Below are positions 10,573 to 21,877 of a DNA stretch of 64,000 bases, piece by piece. The stretch comes from Mauremys mutica (Eukaryota > Chordata > Testudines > Geoemydidae). The stretch covers positions 46,379,563 to 46,443,562 of the forward strand of contig NC_059080.1 of the NCBI RefSeq assembly GCF_020497125.1. Reading direction: 5' to 3'. The position numbers and the translations under genes are program-made. The notes beneath the pieces are model-generated. The model was not told the DNA's origin and made no database searches. It worked only from the letters and a program-made list of their open reading frames with translations. The number at the start of each line of letters is the position of its first letter. Position 1 is the first letter of the stretch.

Positions 10573-11119
10573 GTGAGTAAAGGAGAGAAAGTAGGATCTG
10601 AAAAGGATGCTGCATCTTTCTAGAACTGACTGATAGGCCAGGATGTGATGAAGGTAGGCATCCTCTCTTCTGCAGCAGCCTGAACCCCCTTCAGTTCATA
10701 TAATTATACAATGCTATCTCAGGGGTTAAATATCTTCCTAATCCCAGCAGGTGATAAGTTTATACCCTGAAGCATGAGGATTCATTGTTCCAGTAATTGC
10801 ATCCTAGTTCATGTCATGGCAGATGTTTATGTCCATATAAGTGTCTGACCATTTGTAAACCTACTCTTCAGTGACATCATGTGGCAGTGAGTTCCAGAGG
10901 TTAATTTTGGGTTGTTTATAATAGTATTTATTTGTATCCATTTGAATGGTGTTTCATATTTATTTCACTGAGCCCTTATCCTTGTGTTATGAAGCTGGTA
11001 AGGTTAATAAGTGTCAGACTGGAGTAACCATCTCCTTACCACGCATTATTTTGTAGACCTCTGTCCTCTTCCTTCTGCATGTGCTGGAGTAACAGGGCCC
11101 ATCTCTTCCCTTCCTGCAG
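10573..11119. other. F8: F8 intron 22 with a CR1-like relic
   Basis: This intron is only 547 bp. Human intron 22 is very large and carries the F8A (int22h) copy that causes haemophilia inversions; none is present here. From about 10740 to 11075 it shows diverged minus-strand CR1-like 3' sequence (GGCAGTGAGTTCCAGAGGTT, CACGCATTATTTTGTAGACC). Confidence 0.65.
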
Positions 11120-11264
11120 GTGTTCTTTGGGAATGTGGATGCAACGGAGGTGAAAGATAATCGTTTCAACCCCCCAATCATAGCCCGGTATATCCGCCTC
11201 CACCCCACACACTACAGCATTCGGACCACTCTGCGCATGGAACTCATTGGCTGTGATCTGAACA
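11120..11264 (+). CDS. F8: Coagulation factor VIII, exon 23 (end of C1 domain)
   Basis: This 145-bp exon lies between CTGCAG and GTAAGT. It encodes [10 protein letters not shown], then [19 protein letters not shown] and [12 protein letters not shown], and leaves one base in the last codon. The Cys in LIGCDLN closes the C1 disulphide with the Cys of exon 20. The RYIRLHP strand is nearly identical to human. The length matches human exon 23. Confidence 0.97.
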
Positions 11265-12130
11265 GTAAGTCCCACCATGAGGCCCTCTGTTCCTGGCTCC
11301 TCCTTATGCCCTCTAAAATCTAACACTGGAGCAGAGGGGGGCAAGGGCCTGCAGGCACTAAACTATCAACTCCCGCTGATATCAGCGAGAGACAAAGGTG
11401 CTCAGGGCCTGGCAGGGTTAGACCACGTTGGTGGTGGGGCTGGCACCAGACACACCAAGATTAGCTGTGGGGAACAGGAAAAGGGAGTGACATCTGGTAG
11501 GTAACTGATGCTTGAAAATCTTCTTATTGGCGGATGGCTATGGCTATCCTGGGAAGAGCACAGAGCTAGTTCTTGGTGCTGATGCTGCGGCTGTGGGTGG
11601 ATGTGTTAGCCACGCTGAGAACGCCCTCCTGGAAAGAGTGTCTGATCCTCACCTGTTTTAAGGCTGTACTTGGAACCCTGTTTGCTTTTGGTTTTTAGTC
11701 AGCTGCCATTTCAGTCTAGGGGAGTGATGGGGAGCAGGTGAGCGGATGGAGTCCCCGCTCCCACACACACTGGGACTGGATATGTGAGGCACGTTGGGGA
11801 GTGACGGACATTTCCTTCTGAGTGACTCAAGGAGAACAGCTCGCCCCCCTCCCACTCCCAGCAAGAGCAGGCTGGAGGGAGCAGGAGCTGCTTTGGGTGT
11901 TGGGTGTGTGTCCTATGTACAGGTCTGTTCTGGAGATGTGAGAGCTGGGCTGGCGGGGGATGGCAGAAGCTGAGATATACCAGGTAAGGTACATGCACAC
12001 CAGGTCTGTGACAGCTGGTCTTGCTGTGATAACAGATGCTGCCTCCTATATGTTGGCCAGTAGGCCACCAAATGTGAGTAATGGGCAACCAGAAGGCATC
12101 TTGATTTCTATTGCTTCAACTCTCTTCCAG
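11265..12130. other. F8: F8 intron 23
   Basis: I see no exon, repeat or RNA gene in these 866 bases. Confidence 0.6.
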
Positions 12131-12279
12131 GCTGCTCCATGCCCTTAGGAATGGAGAACAAAAGTATCTCCAACCAGCAGATCTCCGCCTCCTCCTACAG
12201 TGAGAACATGTTCTCCAGCTGGGCTCCCTCCCAAGCCCGACTTAACCTGCAGGAGAGGACTAATGCCTGGAAGCCAAAG
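12131..12279 (+). CDS. F8: Coagulation factor VIII, exon 24 (start of C2 domain)
   Basis: This 149-bp exon lies between TTCCAG and GTAACC. With the carried base it reads [20 protein letters not shown], then [20 protein letters not shown] and [15 protein letters not shown] holds the first Cys of the C2 disulphide. The Met-Phe pair in ENMFSSW corresponds to the first membrane-inserting hydrophobic spike of human C2 (NMFATW). The length equals that of human exon 24. Confidence 0.97.
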
Positions 12280-13356
12280 GTAACCAAGGGGCATTAAATG
12301 GGGGTTTCCCAGCCCACAGGAGCATTGAGCTAGTGGCAGAGCACTGGCTCGCCATAGTCCCCGCCTCTCCCGACGGGAGTCCCTGTGGAGAATGGTAGAG
12401 GAGCAGTAGTTGTGGGTCAATCATAGCTGCTCCAGTCTGAGCAGGAGGCGCTGTATGGCAGGGTGCAGGAGGTCTGGCTATGGGACAGATCATAACTACT
12501 CCAGTTTTGGCCTCTCCCAGCAGGAGGCACTACAGATATGAGAGTAGGAACAGTGAGTGCACTTAGCCTGAGCTGTGATCCCTGGCCTGATGTTCAGAAA
12601 TGTTAAGCACTCACCATTCCCGCCCATTGACATTAGTGGGGGGCTCAGACCCTCTGAGAGTGAGGCCAGTTGAGTTCAAAGTCTCTTTGGATCCAGCAGC
12701 TCCATGTAGAACATTCAGACCTCGTCCACAATACAAGTAAACTGTGACTGCGACACTGTCATCTGACATGCTTACAACACACCATGCTGAGTTGTGTCCA
12801 CACAGCAGCCTTTTTCACAACACACCTGTATGTCCAATGGATTTGTGCATCTGCATCGATCATGCTCCCTGCCGTGTTTGTATCATGGCACTGTGGGAAA
12901 ATCAGGGTAGCTATCCCACTATGCCTCAGCAGAGCACATGAAGCAATGCATTTTGGGATGCCCTACTGCAAAGAGACTGGGAAGGAGGGCTGGCCAACCA
13001 GGTGACACAGATGCTGTCAGGAGATCCTACCCACACAAGGAAATAAGTGTCCTCACTTGGTTCCAGGAGCATGCCATGTGCCAGTCTAGCAGGGCAACAC
13101 CTGGTTAGCTGAGATTTGTTCTGAAGTTTTAGCACTAACCATGTCCAGAGATGGTTACCAACTTGGTTCAAGGTTACAGCATAGAAAAGGCTTTGGCCTG
13201 TTCGCTCCCTGGAGCTGAGGACATTCTTAGAGCAGTGGGAGGGACTGGACATGCCTAAGTAAAAGTTCTGACATGTTGAGAGCTGAGGGGACCGTTTGCA
13301 CTGTGTCTGGTGAGTATTTCCAAAGGGGACATGAAGGCTGGTGTGTCATTCCCCAG
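12280..13356. other. F8: F8 intron 24
   Basis: The middle of this intron (about 12717-12965) begins GACCTCGTCCACAATACAAG and contains GGCACTGTGGGAAAA and AGCTATCCCACTATGCCTCA, phrases seen in Harbinger MITEs. It is probably a decayed copy without a clear second end. I see nothing else. Confidence 0.4.
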
Positions 13357-13533
13357 GTGAACAGCCCCAATGAGTGGCTGCAGGTGGACTTTGAGAAGAT
13401 CATGAGGGTCACTGGAATTGTAACCCAGGGCGCCAAAGCCATCTTCAGTAACATGTTCGTGAAGGAGTTTGCTGTCTCTAGCAGCCAGGATGGCTTGCGC
13501 TGGACTCCAGTTCTCCAGGATGGTGAGGAGAAG
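13357..13533 (+). CDS. F8: Coagulation factor VIII, exon 25 (C2 domain)
   Basis: This 177-bp exon lies between CCCCAG and GTAAAC and is in frame at both ends. It encodes [20 protein letters not shown], then [18 protein letters not shown] and [16 protein letters not shown]. The Ile-Phe pair in AKAIFSNM stands where human C2 has its second hydrophobic membrane spike (Leu-Leu), a conservative change. The length equals that of human exon 25. Confidence 0.97.
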
Positions 13534-13613
13534 GTAAACAGAGCCAGGCTGGTGCATGGGGGACCAGGGAAAGCCCAAGGGATCACAGACACTGATACTC
13601 AGGGCCGTCCTTA

Positions 13614-14463
13614 GGCTATGGCTACACTTGCAGCTGTACAGCGCTGGGAGTTAAACCTGTCTTCGTACAGCTGAGTAGGGAAAGCGCTGCAATCTGGCCA
13701 CACTGACAGCTACCAGCGCACTGTCGTGGCCACATTTGCAGCATCTGCAGCGGCATTGGGAGTGGTGCATTATGGGCAGCTATCCCAGCGTTCAAGTGGC
13801 TGCAACATGCTTTTCAAAAGGGGGGGGGTGGAGTGTGACAGGGAGCGTGGGGGAGAGAGAGAGTGGATTTTTGGAGCCGACGCTGTGTCAGCAGCTGCCT
13901 TGCAAGTTCCGACCCCCTCCCCCACCCCTCTCTCACTCACTGAAAGCAAATAGCCCTCTTTGTTTTTTTCCTCACAGACCAGATAAGCAGCCTCCCCGAA
14001 ACGGACCCCCCGCTCCATCCCTCCCAAGCGCCTGTGCTGCTTCTCTCCTCAAGCCCCCTACCTCCCTCTCTCTTCAAGCAAACACTAGCTGTGGGCGTTC
14101 CAAAGGGCGCCCCCTGCCTCTGCTCATTCACAGCAAACAGGAGCTGTGTTTGGTTTTTTTATAAGCAGCTCCGGGAGCCCCGGGTTCACAACAAAACAGA
14201 GAGAGTTATCTTTCTTAACTTAGGATTATGGGAAAGTTCCGGAGGTCAGTTACAGCGTAGTAAGATTATTCTCTGTTTACACTGGCACCCCAGCGCTGCA
14301 GCAGCAGCGCTATTCTCTTATTCCTCTCGTCGAGGTGGAGTACAAGCAGCGCTGTAGCCAGGGAGATACAGCGCTGTATGTGCCTTGCCAGTGTGGACGA
14401 GGAGTGAGTTACAGCGCTGTAAAGCCACCTCCAGTACTGTAACTCTCAAGTGTAGGCAAAGCC
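13614..14463. mobile_element. Harbinger-type MITE nested in the hAT element
   Basis: The ends GGCTATGGCTACACTTG and CAAGTGTAGGCAAAGCC are inverted repeats. They are bounded by TTA (13611-13613) and TCA (14464-14466). CAGCGCTG-type motifs recur near both ends. The interior is non-coding. Confidence 0.7.
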
Positions 14464-14772
14464 TCAGGCATACGCAGCTATGCTGCCTAGGTGACCCGAA
14501 CATATGGGGCACACCTGGGTCTTAGTGTCCACCCGCCTACCTCTTCCTATCCCTGTTCTGACCCTTCCTGCAGGCTCCCACCACAGCTGGCTGCTGCAGC
14601 CCAGTGAGTCTTCCTCTGGAGGGGATCTAGCACTTAAAAGTGAAAAAGCCTTCCAGCCTGCCAGACCTATTAGCACAACACTGAAATTGTTAAAGAGCCA
14701 TTCAAGTGGTAATGAAGCCATTTAACAGGCATTTGCCAATCCCCAGGTATATACTGTCAGTTTCTGGATTTA

Positions 14773-15045
14773 GGCTGTGGCTATACTTAGCACTTCAAAG
14801 CGCTGCCGCGGCAGCGCTTTGAAGCGCTAAGTGTAGTCAAAGCGCCAGCGCTGGGAGAGAGCTCTTCCAGCGCTGTCCGTACTCCACCTCCCTGTGGGGA
14901 ATAACGGACAGCGCTGGGAGCCGCGCTCCCGGCGCTGGGGCTTTGACCACACTGGCGCTTTGCAGCGCCGCAATTTGCAGCGCTGGAGAGGGTGTGTTTT
15001 CACACCCTGCTGCAGCACTGCAAATTTGTAAGTGTAGCCAAGCCC
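14773..15045. mobile_element. Harbinger-type MITE, GCGCTG-rich, nested in the hAT element
   Basis: The ends GGCTGTGGCTATACTTA and TAAGTGTAGCCAAGCCC are inverted repeats. The interior is built from repeated AGCGCTGG and GCGCTTTGAAGCGC palindromes. TTA lies on the left and TCA on the right. Confidence 0.7.
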
Positions 15046-16463
15046 TCAGTGACAAAAACAGTTGTGCATGACTGTAATATGTACTCAGAACATGTCAGTC
15101 TACAGGACTTTAGTTTAAAATTTGCTTTAAAAATATTTAAAATATAAAATCACATCTCTAAAAAATCCTTGCATAGATTTTTAGATGCACAAACCGAGTA
15201 TTCATCTTTAGCCTTAAATGCTTGGATCTTCAGGCATATAGTTTTTTAAATAAATCATTCAAAAGACCCCCCTTATCTAAAATGCACATGTGAGCCCAGA
15301 CTGCCATCGGGCATAGGGGCACCAGTTTAATAATACTGCATAGGGTCTCATAAATCCTAAGGATGGCCCTGCTGGTATTCCAGGGCTCACACTTGGAGAG
15401 GGGCTGGCAACCTCTCTGTACCTTTATTTAATCAACAGCAACTCCTGGGGCTTTTGCCATGGGCAACTCAAGGGCCACTTGGCAGCAGTGTGCTGCCAGG
15501 GTTGTGATGTTGTCTCTTTGGGTGGAGCAATTAGAGGGTTTTTTCTCCTAGGATGAGAAGTCGGTGCTAAGAGTCAGGAGAAGTCGGTGCTAGGAGTCAG
15601 GTCTGTTCTTGGTGCAATCTTGTTTATGTACCAAGAACGCACACAAAGTCCTGGTTCTTTGAAAAGATAGAAAGAAACAACAGTAGGCAGTTTCTTGGCT
15701 GTAAAATTCCCACCTTTGCCCCTCCAGTAGGGGACCACTCACTCATTCCCGAATACCGGACATTCCAGTACTTCTGGGAATGGCATGACCCCTGCCAGTG
15801 TGGCCCCCACCCCCACTGGCGGGACCTTGGATGCACAGTGCACACAAGGTCATGCTGCATGGGGCAGCGGGGGACATGCCATTGTTAAGAGCACACTGCT
15901 CTTCAGATGGGCGTCCCCCATCTGAACAAAACCACATTCATTTTTTTCTGTGCAGAAGTGGGACATACCCTAGAAAAGCAGGACTGTCTGGTTTAATACT
16001 GGACAACTGGGTTCTTACCCTCAAGTGAGCTCAGCATCCTCTCAGGATCACATTCACAGCTTCTCCAGTCATCCTGCTGGCTTTCTTTCGCTAACACACA
16101 CAGCTTCCAACCACTCTCCTAGCCCCTGAGTTTGTACTCAGTCCACTGAACTGCCAAGTACTTTGGGCAGGCCCTCCATTGTCTCGCCTACATAAAGGGA
16201 TTTATTTGCTCCTTCCATTGAGCCTGAAAAAGAGCACTTGGCACAGCCATTGGATCAGACTCATTAGTCAGAGCCATTAGTAGCTTTCAGCATAACAATG
16301 AGGGGCTCCTCCCAAGACAGCCCCCCTCAGCCAGCTGTAAACCCCTATTCGAGGGTGAGAGCTGGTCTACACTAGAAAATTAGTCAAACGTTGCTCAGGG
16401 GTGTGAAAAATCCTTGAGTGACCAACTAAGCCAACCTAAAAATCCCTCTGTAGACAGCACTAA

Positions 16464-17010
16464 GGCATGTCTCCACTACAAAATTATGTCGACCTAGGAG
16501 CAGGTCTACATTACAAACTTACATTGGTGCAGCTGCAGCACATCTGGCAAAGATGCTCTAAGCAGATGGGAGAGAGCTCTCCTGTCAGCTTAATAACTCC
16601 ACCTCCATGAAAGGCGGTCACTGTGTCGGCAAGAGAAGCTGTCTCCTTGACATAGTGCTGTCTATACAGGTTGGCAGAACTAAATCGCTCAGGGGGGGTG
16701 TATTTTTCACATAGTTATACCGAAGTAAGTATGTAGTGTAGACCAAGCCTTAGTTACGTTGGCATACACAGTAATTAAATCGCTTTTGCTCCTTGTGTTG
16801 GCAGTGCACATCCTCCCCAAGAGCGCTTGTACCAATTGTACTGTCAGTGTGGGGCATTGTGGGATGGCTTCTGAAAGCCAGTAACAGTCAATGTAAGCTC
16901 CACACTCACCTGCGTCAACCTAACTACATCAACATTGACTGTACGCTTCTCGTGGAGTCAGCATAATGGAGCACTTACATCAATGGGAGCAAAATTTTAG
17001 TGTAGACACT
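16464..17010. mobile_element. Harbinger-type MITE with a second MITE inside it
   Basis: The outer ends GGCATGTCTCCACTACAAAA and TTTTAGTGTAGACACT are inverted repeats. An inner copy of about 250 bp (about 16500-16750) begins CAGGTCTACATTACAAA and ends GTAGTGTAGACCAAGCC. Both show the TCTACACT-type terminus common to the family in this window. Confidence 0.65.
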
Positions 17011-17395
17011 TAGAGTTAGGTCAAGCTGCCTTGTGTGTGTCGACGGATGAATTCTAAGTCAACCTAGCTACAGCCTCTCGGGGAGGTGGATTTACTACAG
17101 TGATTGGAGAACCCCTCCCGTCAGTGAAGGTGCTGTCCACACTGAAGCACTACGGTGCTTTAAAGGACAGACATAGTCTGAATGTGCTGCAGGGTACTAT
17201 GGGACTCAGGTAATTCATCTGCTCTTCCATTGAAACAAAACTGTCTTCTCAGGGCACTAGCCAAGGAGAGATGCAGTAGCGCCACTTGGCAAACAAACAT
17301 CTCCTGAGTTGCACTCGCTAGGAGTGCCTGGGCTGGTTGCTGCATGTGGATAGCATAGCACAGTGCTGCTGGAGGTGGGGGGTAACCTTGTTGCA

Positions 17396-17664
17396 GGGCT
17401 GGGCATATTCTTCCTCATTTGAAAATGTCTTACACAAACCAAAACTTTTCCGTTTGTTCCAAAGATTTTCTAATCCTTTAAAAATAAAATTGAAGCAAAA
17501 TTGGAAACAAAAAGTCATTTTGAATTGAAATATCTATTTTCCATTTTTTTGCATTTTTTTCTTGACCAAAACAATGCAGAGAAATGCATGAAATATTTCT
17601 GTCGACCCAAATATCCAGTTTTAGGTGAGAAAGAGTTTTGTCCAAAAAATTTTGCCCAGCTCTA
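17396..17664. repeat. AT-rich repeat with inverted GGGCAAAATTTT ends, copy 1
   Basis: It begins AGGGCTGGGCATATTC and ends AAAATTTTGCCCAGCTCT, an inverted pair. The interior is rich in AAAA/TTTT with TTGACCAAAAC-type motifs. Related sequence recurs near 28494, 47626 and 56650. I cannot name the family. Confidence 0.55.
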
Positions 17665-17960
17665 AGGTTTGCTTTCCTGCCATTGTGCCCATTGGTACTT
17701 GCTCCTGTGTGAAGCCTTGCGGTGGTGCAGAATTCCACCAGCCCTGCTTGTAAATACCCTTGTGCCACCTGGCCCGTCAGAAAGCAAAGTACAGGGACTT
17801 GTTGAAAACACGCATCACCCCCAAATTAGGCCAGAATAAGGGGCTTGGTAAAATCCTGACTGTGCAATGGCCCAGGGGGATGGGGATAATGGAAGAGGAC
17901 TGGTTACAGTGTGTTCTGCAGCAGCTGGGAGATGGCACGAACTCGTGACATAGCAATACG

Positions 17961-18058
17961 GATGATTTAGTTGGGGATTGGTCCTGCTTTGAGCAGGGGG
18001 TTGGACTAGATGACCTCCTGAGGTCCCTTCCAACCCTGATATTCTATGATTCTATGAA
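17961..18058 (+). mobile_element. CR1 LINE 3' tail
   Basis: It reads GATGATTTAGTTGGGGATTG and GGTTGGACTAGATGACCTCC, and ends in ATTCTATGATTCTATGA, the short 3'-end repeat of CR1. It could be the tail of a 5'-truncated CR1 or of the related SINE. Confidence 0.85.
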
Positions 18059-18092
18059 CAGTCTATTAGTATGTGTATTCCCTCTGTGTATA

Positions 18093-19105
18093 AGAATCAT
18101 AGAATCATAGACCCAGAGAGTTAGAAGGGACTGCAGGGGCTGGTCTAACCCCCTGTCAAGATGCAGGATTTGTTGTGTCTAAACTATCCAAGACAGATGG
18201 CTTTCCAGCCTCCTTTTGAAAACCTCCAGTGAAGGAGCTTCCACAACCTCCTGAGGCGTCTGTTCCATTGTCCTACTGTTCATACAACTAGGAAGTTTCT
18301 CCTGAGATTTAATCTAAATCTGCTCTGCTGTAGTTTGAACCCATTGCCTCTTGTCCTGCCCTCTATGGCAAGAGAGAACAAATTTTCTCCATCTTTTTAA
18401 TGGCAGCTTTCAAATATTTGAAGACCGCTCTCACATTCCCCTTGCTCCCCTGCCCCCCGCAATCTCCTCTCTTCCAAACTAAACATATGCCATTCCTGCA
18501 GCCTTTGCTCATACAGCTAACATTCCATCCCTTTGATTATCTTTGTTGCTCACCTCTGGATCCCTTCCAGTTTCGCTACATCCTTTCTATACATTGGTGA
18601 CCAAAACTGGACAGTAGAGCAGTGCTGTCACCTCCTGTGATTTGCATGCTATGCCTCTGTTAATGCAACCTAAAATTGCATTTGGTTTTTTTTGCAACAG
18701 CATGGCATTGCTGACATGTTGAGGTTGTGATCCACCACAGCTCCCAGATCCTTCTCAGCAGTGCTGCTGCCAAGCCAGTTATCCACCATTCTGTATCTGT
18801 GCATTTGGCTTTTCTTTCCTAAGTGCAGCACTTTCCATTTGTCTTTGCTGAATTTCATTTTGTTGTCTATAGCCCAGTTCTCCAATTTAACAAGTTCCCT
18901 CTGAATTTTAGCTCTATCCTCCAAAGTGTTGGCATCCGCCCCCCAGCTTTGTGTCATCTGCACATTTGATCAGTATGCTCTCTATACCTACATCTAGGTC
19001 ATTAATAAAGATGTCAAACACCACCCCATACACTGCCTCCCCATATATTAGACCTGGGCTGTAACAGAATGATAGAGAAAGCCTATTAGAGCAATTAGCT
19101 GTCTG
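18093..19105 (-). mobile_element. CR1 LINE, 3' fragment with reverse transcriptase remnants
   Basis: It starts on the plus strand with AATCATAGAATCATAGA, the inverted CR1 end. On the minus strand, 18963-18670 reads ENWAIDNKMKFSKDKWKVLH, and 19080-18914 reads FINDLDVGIESILIKCADDT. These are the CR1 reverse transcriptase active-site region (normally FADD, here CADD) and the region following it. The two parts are in different frames, so the copy is dead. It stops just before DIRS copy 1. Confidence 0.88.
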
Positions 19106-19120
19106 CACCCGACGCAGTGC

Positions 19121-19436
19121 AGAAAAGACGGTTACTCACCATAGTAACTGTTGTTCTTCGAGATGTGTTGCTCCTATCCATTCCAGTTAGGTGTGCGCGC
19201 TGCGCGTGCACGGCTCTTCGGAACATTTTTACCCTAGCAACTCCGGCGGGCCGGCTGGGCGCCCCCTGGAGTGGCGCCGCTATGGCGCTGGATATATACC
19301 CCAGCCGGCCCGTCCGCTCCTCAGTTCCTTCTTGCCGGCTACTCCGACAGTGGGGAAGGAGGGCGGGTCTGGAATGGATAGGAGCAACACATCTCGAAGA
19401 ACAACAATTACTACGGTGAGTAACCGTCTTTTCTTC
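19121..19436. repeat. Self-complementary 3' end segment of DIRS copy 1
   Basis: The outer 65 bp (AGACGGTTACTCACC onward to CTATCCATTCCAG) recur as an inverted copy ending GGTGAGTAACCGTCT at 19432. Between them lies the GC-rich stretch with a TATATA box that also opens the 5' end of the element. This is the inverted repeat plus internal complementary region arrangement of DIRS elements. Confidence 0.8.
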
Positions 19437-19486
19437 TTCGAGTGATTGCTCCTATGCATTCCAGTTAGGTGATTCCCAAGCCTTAC

Positions 19487-21877
19487 CTAGGCGGTGGGGT
19501 CGGAGTGAGACGTGGCAGAGTGTAAGACTGCTGAGCCGAAGGCTTCATCGTCTCGAGATTGTTGCACCAACGCGTAGTGGGAAGCGAAGGTGTGGACAGA
19601 AGACCAGGTGGCCGCTCTACAGATGTCCTGGATGGGGACATGGGCCAGGAAGGTGGCAGACGAGGCCTGCGCTCTCGTCGAGTGAGCAGTGAGGTGGCAT
19701 GCAGGCACGCGAGCAAGCTCGTAGCATGTCCGGATACATGCTGTCACCCAGGAGGAAATCCTTTGAGAGGAGACCGGTTCGCCTTTCATGCGATCAGCAA
19801 CTGCTACGAACAGCTGGGTCGAACGCCGGAAGGGCTTCGTCCACTTGATATAAAAAGCGAGAGCCCTGCGGACGTCCAGGGTATGAAGCTGTTGCTCCCG
19901 AGGGGAGGCGTGCAGCTTCGGGAAGAAGACTGGGAGAAAGATCTCCTGGTTGAGGTGGAAGGCCGACACCACCTTAGGGAGGAAGGCCGGGTGTGGTCGA
20001 AGCTGCACCTTGTCTGCGTGGAAGACAGTATATGGCGGACCAACCGTGAGAGCACGGAGCTTGGACACCCGTCTTGCCGATGTAATTGCGACGAGGAAGG
20101 CTGTCTTCCAGGAGAGGTAGAGCAGAGAGCACGTGGCCAGAGGCTCGAAGGGCGGTCCCATAAGCTTGGCCAGCACGAGATTTAAATCCCAGGTCGGGGT
20201 AGAACGCCGCACCGGCGGGTACAAGTGGTCCAGGCCTTTAAGGAAGCGGGAAACCATCTGGTTGGCGAAGATGGTCCGACCTGCCATGGGTGGACGAAAG
20301 GTGGACACTGCTGCCAGGTGCACCTTCAAGGAGGAGACCGCAAGACCTTGCTCCTTAAGGTACCAGAGGTAGTCCAGGATGGTAGGGATAGGGACTACGA
20401 AGGGATTGAGGCCTCGTTGATCACACCAGAGCGCGAAACGCTTCCATTTCGCAAGGTAGGTGGAGCGAGTGGAAGGCTTTCTGCTCTCTAGCAGGACTTG
20501 CTGCACTGCCGCCGAACAGTCCCTCTCTGCGTGGGTCAGCCACGCAGGTACCAAGCTGTAAGATGGAGGGACTGTAGGTCCGGGTGGCGGAGTCTGCCGA
20601 AGTCCTGCGTGATGAGGTCCGGCCATAACGGGAGGGGAATGGGATCCCGAACGGAGAGCTCGAGCAGCAGGGTGTACCTGCTGGGAAAGTGCTGCCTCGG
20701 CCAGGCCGGAGCGACGAGTATGACGTGGGCCCTGTCCCTCCGAAGCTTCAGTAGCACTCGGTGTATGAGCGGGAACGGAGGGAAGGTGTAGAGGAGGTGA
20801 TCCGTCCAGGAGCAGAGGAATGCGTCCGACAGGGAGCCTGGGGAGCGACCCTGGTATGAACAAAACAGATGGCACTTCCTGTTCTCCTTGGAGGCAAACA
20901 GGTCTATCTGGGGAAACCCCCACCTCTGGAAAATTGTGTGCACCACATCCGGACGAAGAGACCACTCGTGGGAGAGTAACGACCTGCTGAGATGGTCGGC
21001 CAGCGTGTTCTGCACTCCTGGAAGAAATGACGCTTCCAGGTGAATGGAGTGGGTCACGCAGAAGTCCCACAGGAGCATTGCTTCCGTGCAGAGGAGGGAG
21101 GAGCGGGCTCCGCCCTGCTTGTTCACGTAGAACATTGCCGTCGTGTTGTCCGTGAAGATTGCCACGCAGCGGCCTTGCAGACGGGCGCGGAAGGTGTGAC
21201 ACGCTAGGCGGATCGCTCGCAGCTCCCGGACGCTGATGTGGAGAGCGAGCTCTTGGGGTGACCAGAGACCCTGGGTGTGAAGGTCGCCCAGGTGAGCCCC
21301 CCATCCCAACGCCGAGGCATCCGTGGTCAGGGTGACGGATGGGCGAGGAGGACGGAACGGGACTCCTGCACACACGACCTCTGGGTTCAGCCACCAGCTG
21401 AGCGAAGCGAGTGTCGGCTTTGTGACGGTGACTACCATGTCTATTGAGTCGCAGTGCGGGTGGTATACCGACGCCAGCCAAGATTGAAAAGGGCGAAGGC
21501 GGAGCCTCGCATACACCGTGACGAACGTACAGGACGCCATGTGGCCCAGGAGGCGCAGGCAGGACCGAACCGTTGTCGTGAGAAAGGTGAGAAGGTCCTG
21601 GATGATGGAGACCATCATCTGGTGCCGAGAGCGAGGGAGGCAGGCCCTGGCCAAAGTGGAGTCGAGGACCGCTCCGATGAACTCCACCCGCTGTGATGGA
21701 GCTAGAGTGGACTTCTCGGCATTGATGAGAAGGCCGAGGGACCGAAACAGGGATAGTATCTCTGACATCTGGTCCTTTACCAGCTGTCGGGATGTCCCGC
21801 GAACCAGCCAGTCGTCGAGATACGGGTATACATGAATGCGACGACGGCGGAGGGCTGCAGCAACTACTGCCATGCAT
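19487..21877 (-). CDS. DIRS copy 1 tyrosine recombinase frame
   Basis: The open frame is 796 codons. The part before about residue 447 overlaps the RT-RNase H frame, and the recombinase proper follows. The catalytic set of tyrosine recombinases is visible: the first Arg in ITSARRVSKLRAL, His and Arg in LTAHSTRAQASS, and the Tyr in TFASHYALVQQ near the end. The enzyme joins circular element DNA to the genome and replaces the usual integrase. The frame ends TSHSDPTA at the TAG at 19487. The true start is uncertain because DIRS frames overlap heavily. Confidence 0.88.
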   Translation of the reverse strand: MHGSSCCSPPPSSHSCIPVSRRLAGSRDIPTAGKGPDVRDTIPVSVPRPSHQCREVHSSSITAGGVHRSGPRLHFGQGLPPSLSAPDDGLHHPGPSHLSHDNGSVLPAPPGPHGVLYVRHGVCEAPPSPFSILAGVGIPPALRLNRHGSHRHKADTRFAQLVAEPRGRVCRSPVPSSSPIRHPDHGCLGVGMGGSPGRPSHPGSLVTPRARSPHQRPGAASDPPSVSHLPRPSARPLRGNLHGQHDGNVLREQAGRSPLLPPLHGSNAPVGLLRDPLHSPGSVISSRSAEHAGRPSQQVVTLPRVVSSSGCGAHNFPEVGVSPDRPVCLQGEQEVPSVLFIPGSLPRLPVGRIPLLLDGSPPLHLPSVPAHTPSATEASEGQGPRHTRRSGLAEAALSQQVHPAARALRSGSHSPPVMAGPHHAGLRQTPPPGPTVPPSYSLVPAWLTHAERDCSAAVQQVLLESRKPSTRSTYLAKWKRFALWCDQRGLNPFVVPIPTILDYLWYLKEQGLAVSSLKVHLAAVSTFRPPMAGRTIFANQMVSRFLKGLDHLYPPVRRSTPTWDLNLVLAKLMGPPFEPLATCSLLYLSWKTAFLVAITSARRVSKLRALTVGPPYTVFHADKVQLRPHPAFLPKVVSAFHLNQEIFLPVFFPKLHASPREQQLHTLDVRRALAFYIKWTKPFRRSTQLFVAVADRMKGEPVSSQRISSWVTACIRTCYELARVPACHLTAHSTRAQASSATFLAHVPIQDICRAATWSSVHTFASHYALVQQSRDDEAFGSAVLHSATSHSDPTA

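Larger units (their letters stand above)
13600..15371. mobile_element. hAT-like element carrying two nested Harbinger MITEs
   Basis: The outer ends CAGGGCCGTCCTTAGG (13600) and CCTAAGGATGGCCCTG (to 15371) are near-perfect inverted repeats. The flanks CTGATACT and CTGGTATT are similar 8-mers, consistent with an old hAT target duplication (6 of 8 bases). Removing 13614-14463 and 14773-15045 rejoins a continuous hAT-like sequence. No transposase frame is visible. Confidence 0.7.

Noticed and set aside
10573..11119. Search for an F8A-type (int22h) insert in F8 intron 22
   Set aside because: The intron is only 547 bp and shows no coding frame; the mammalian insert is absent.
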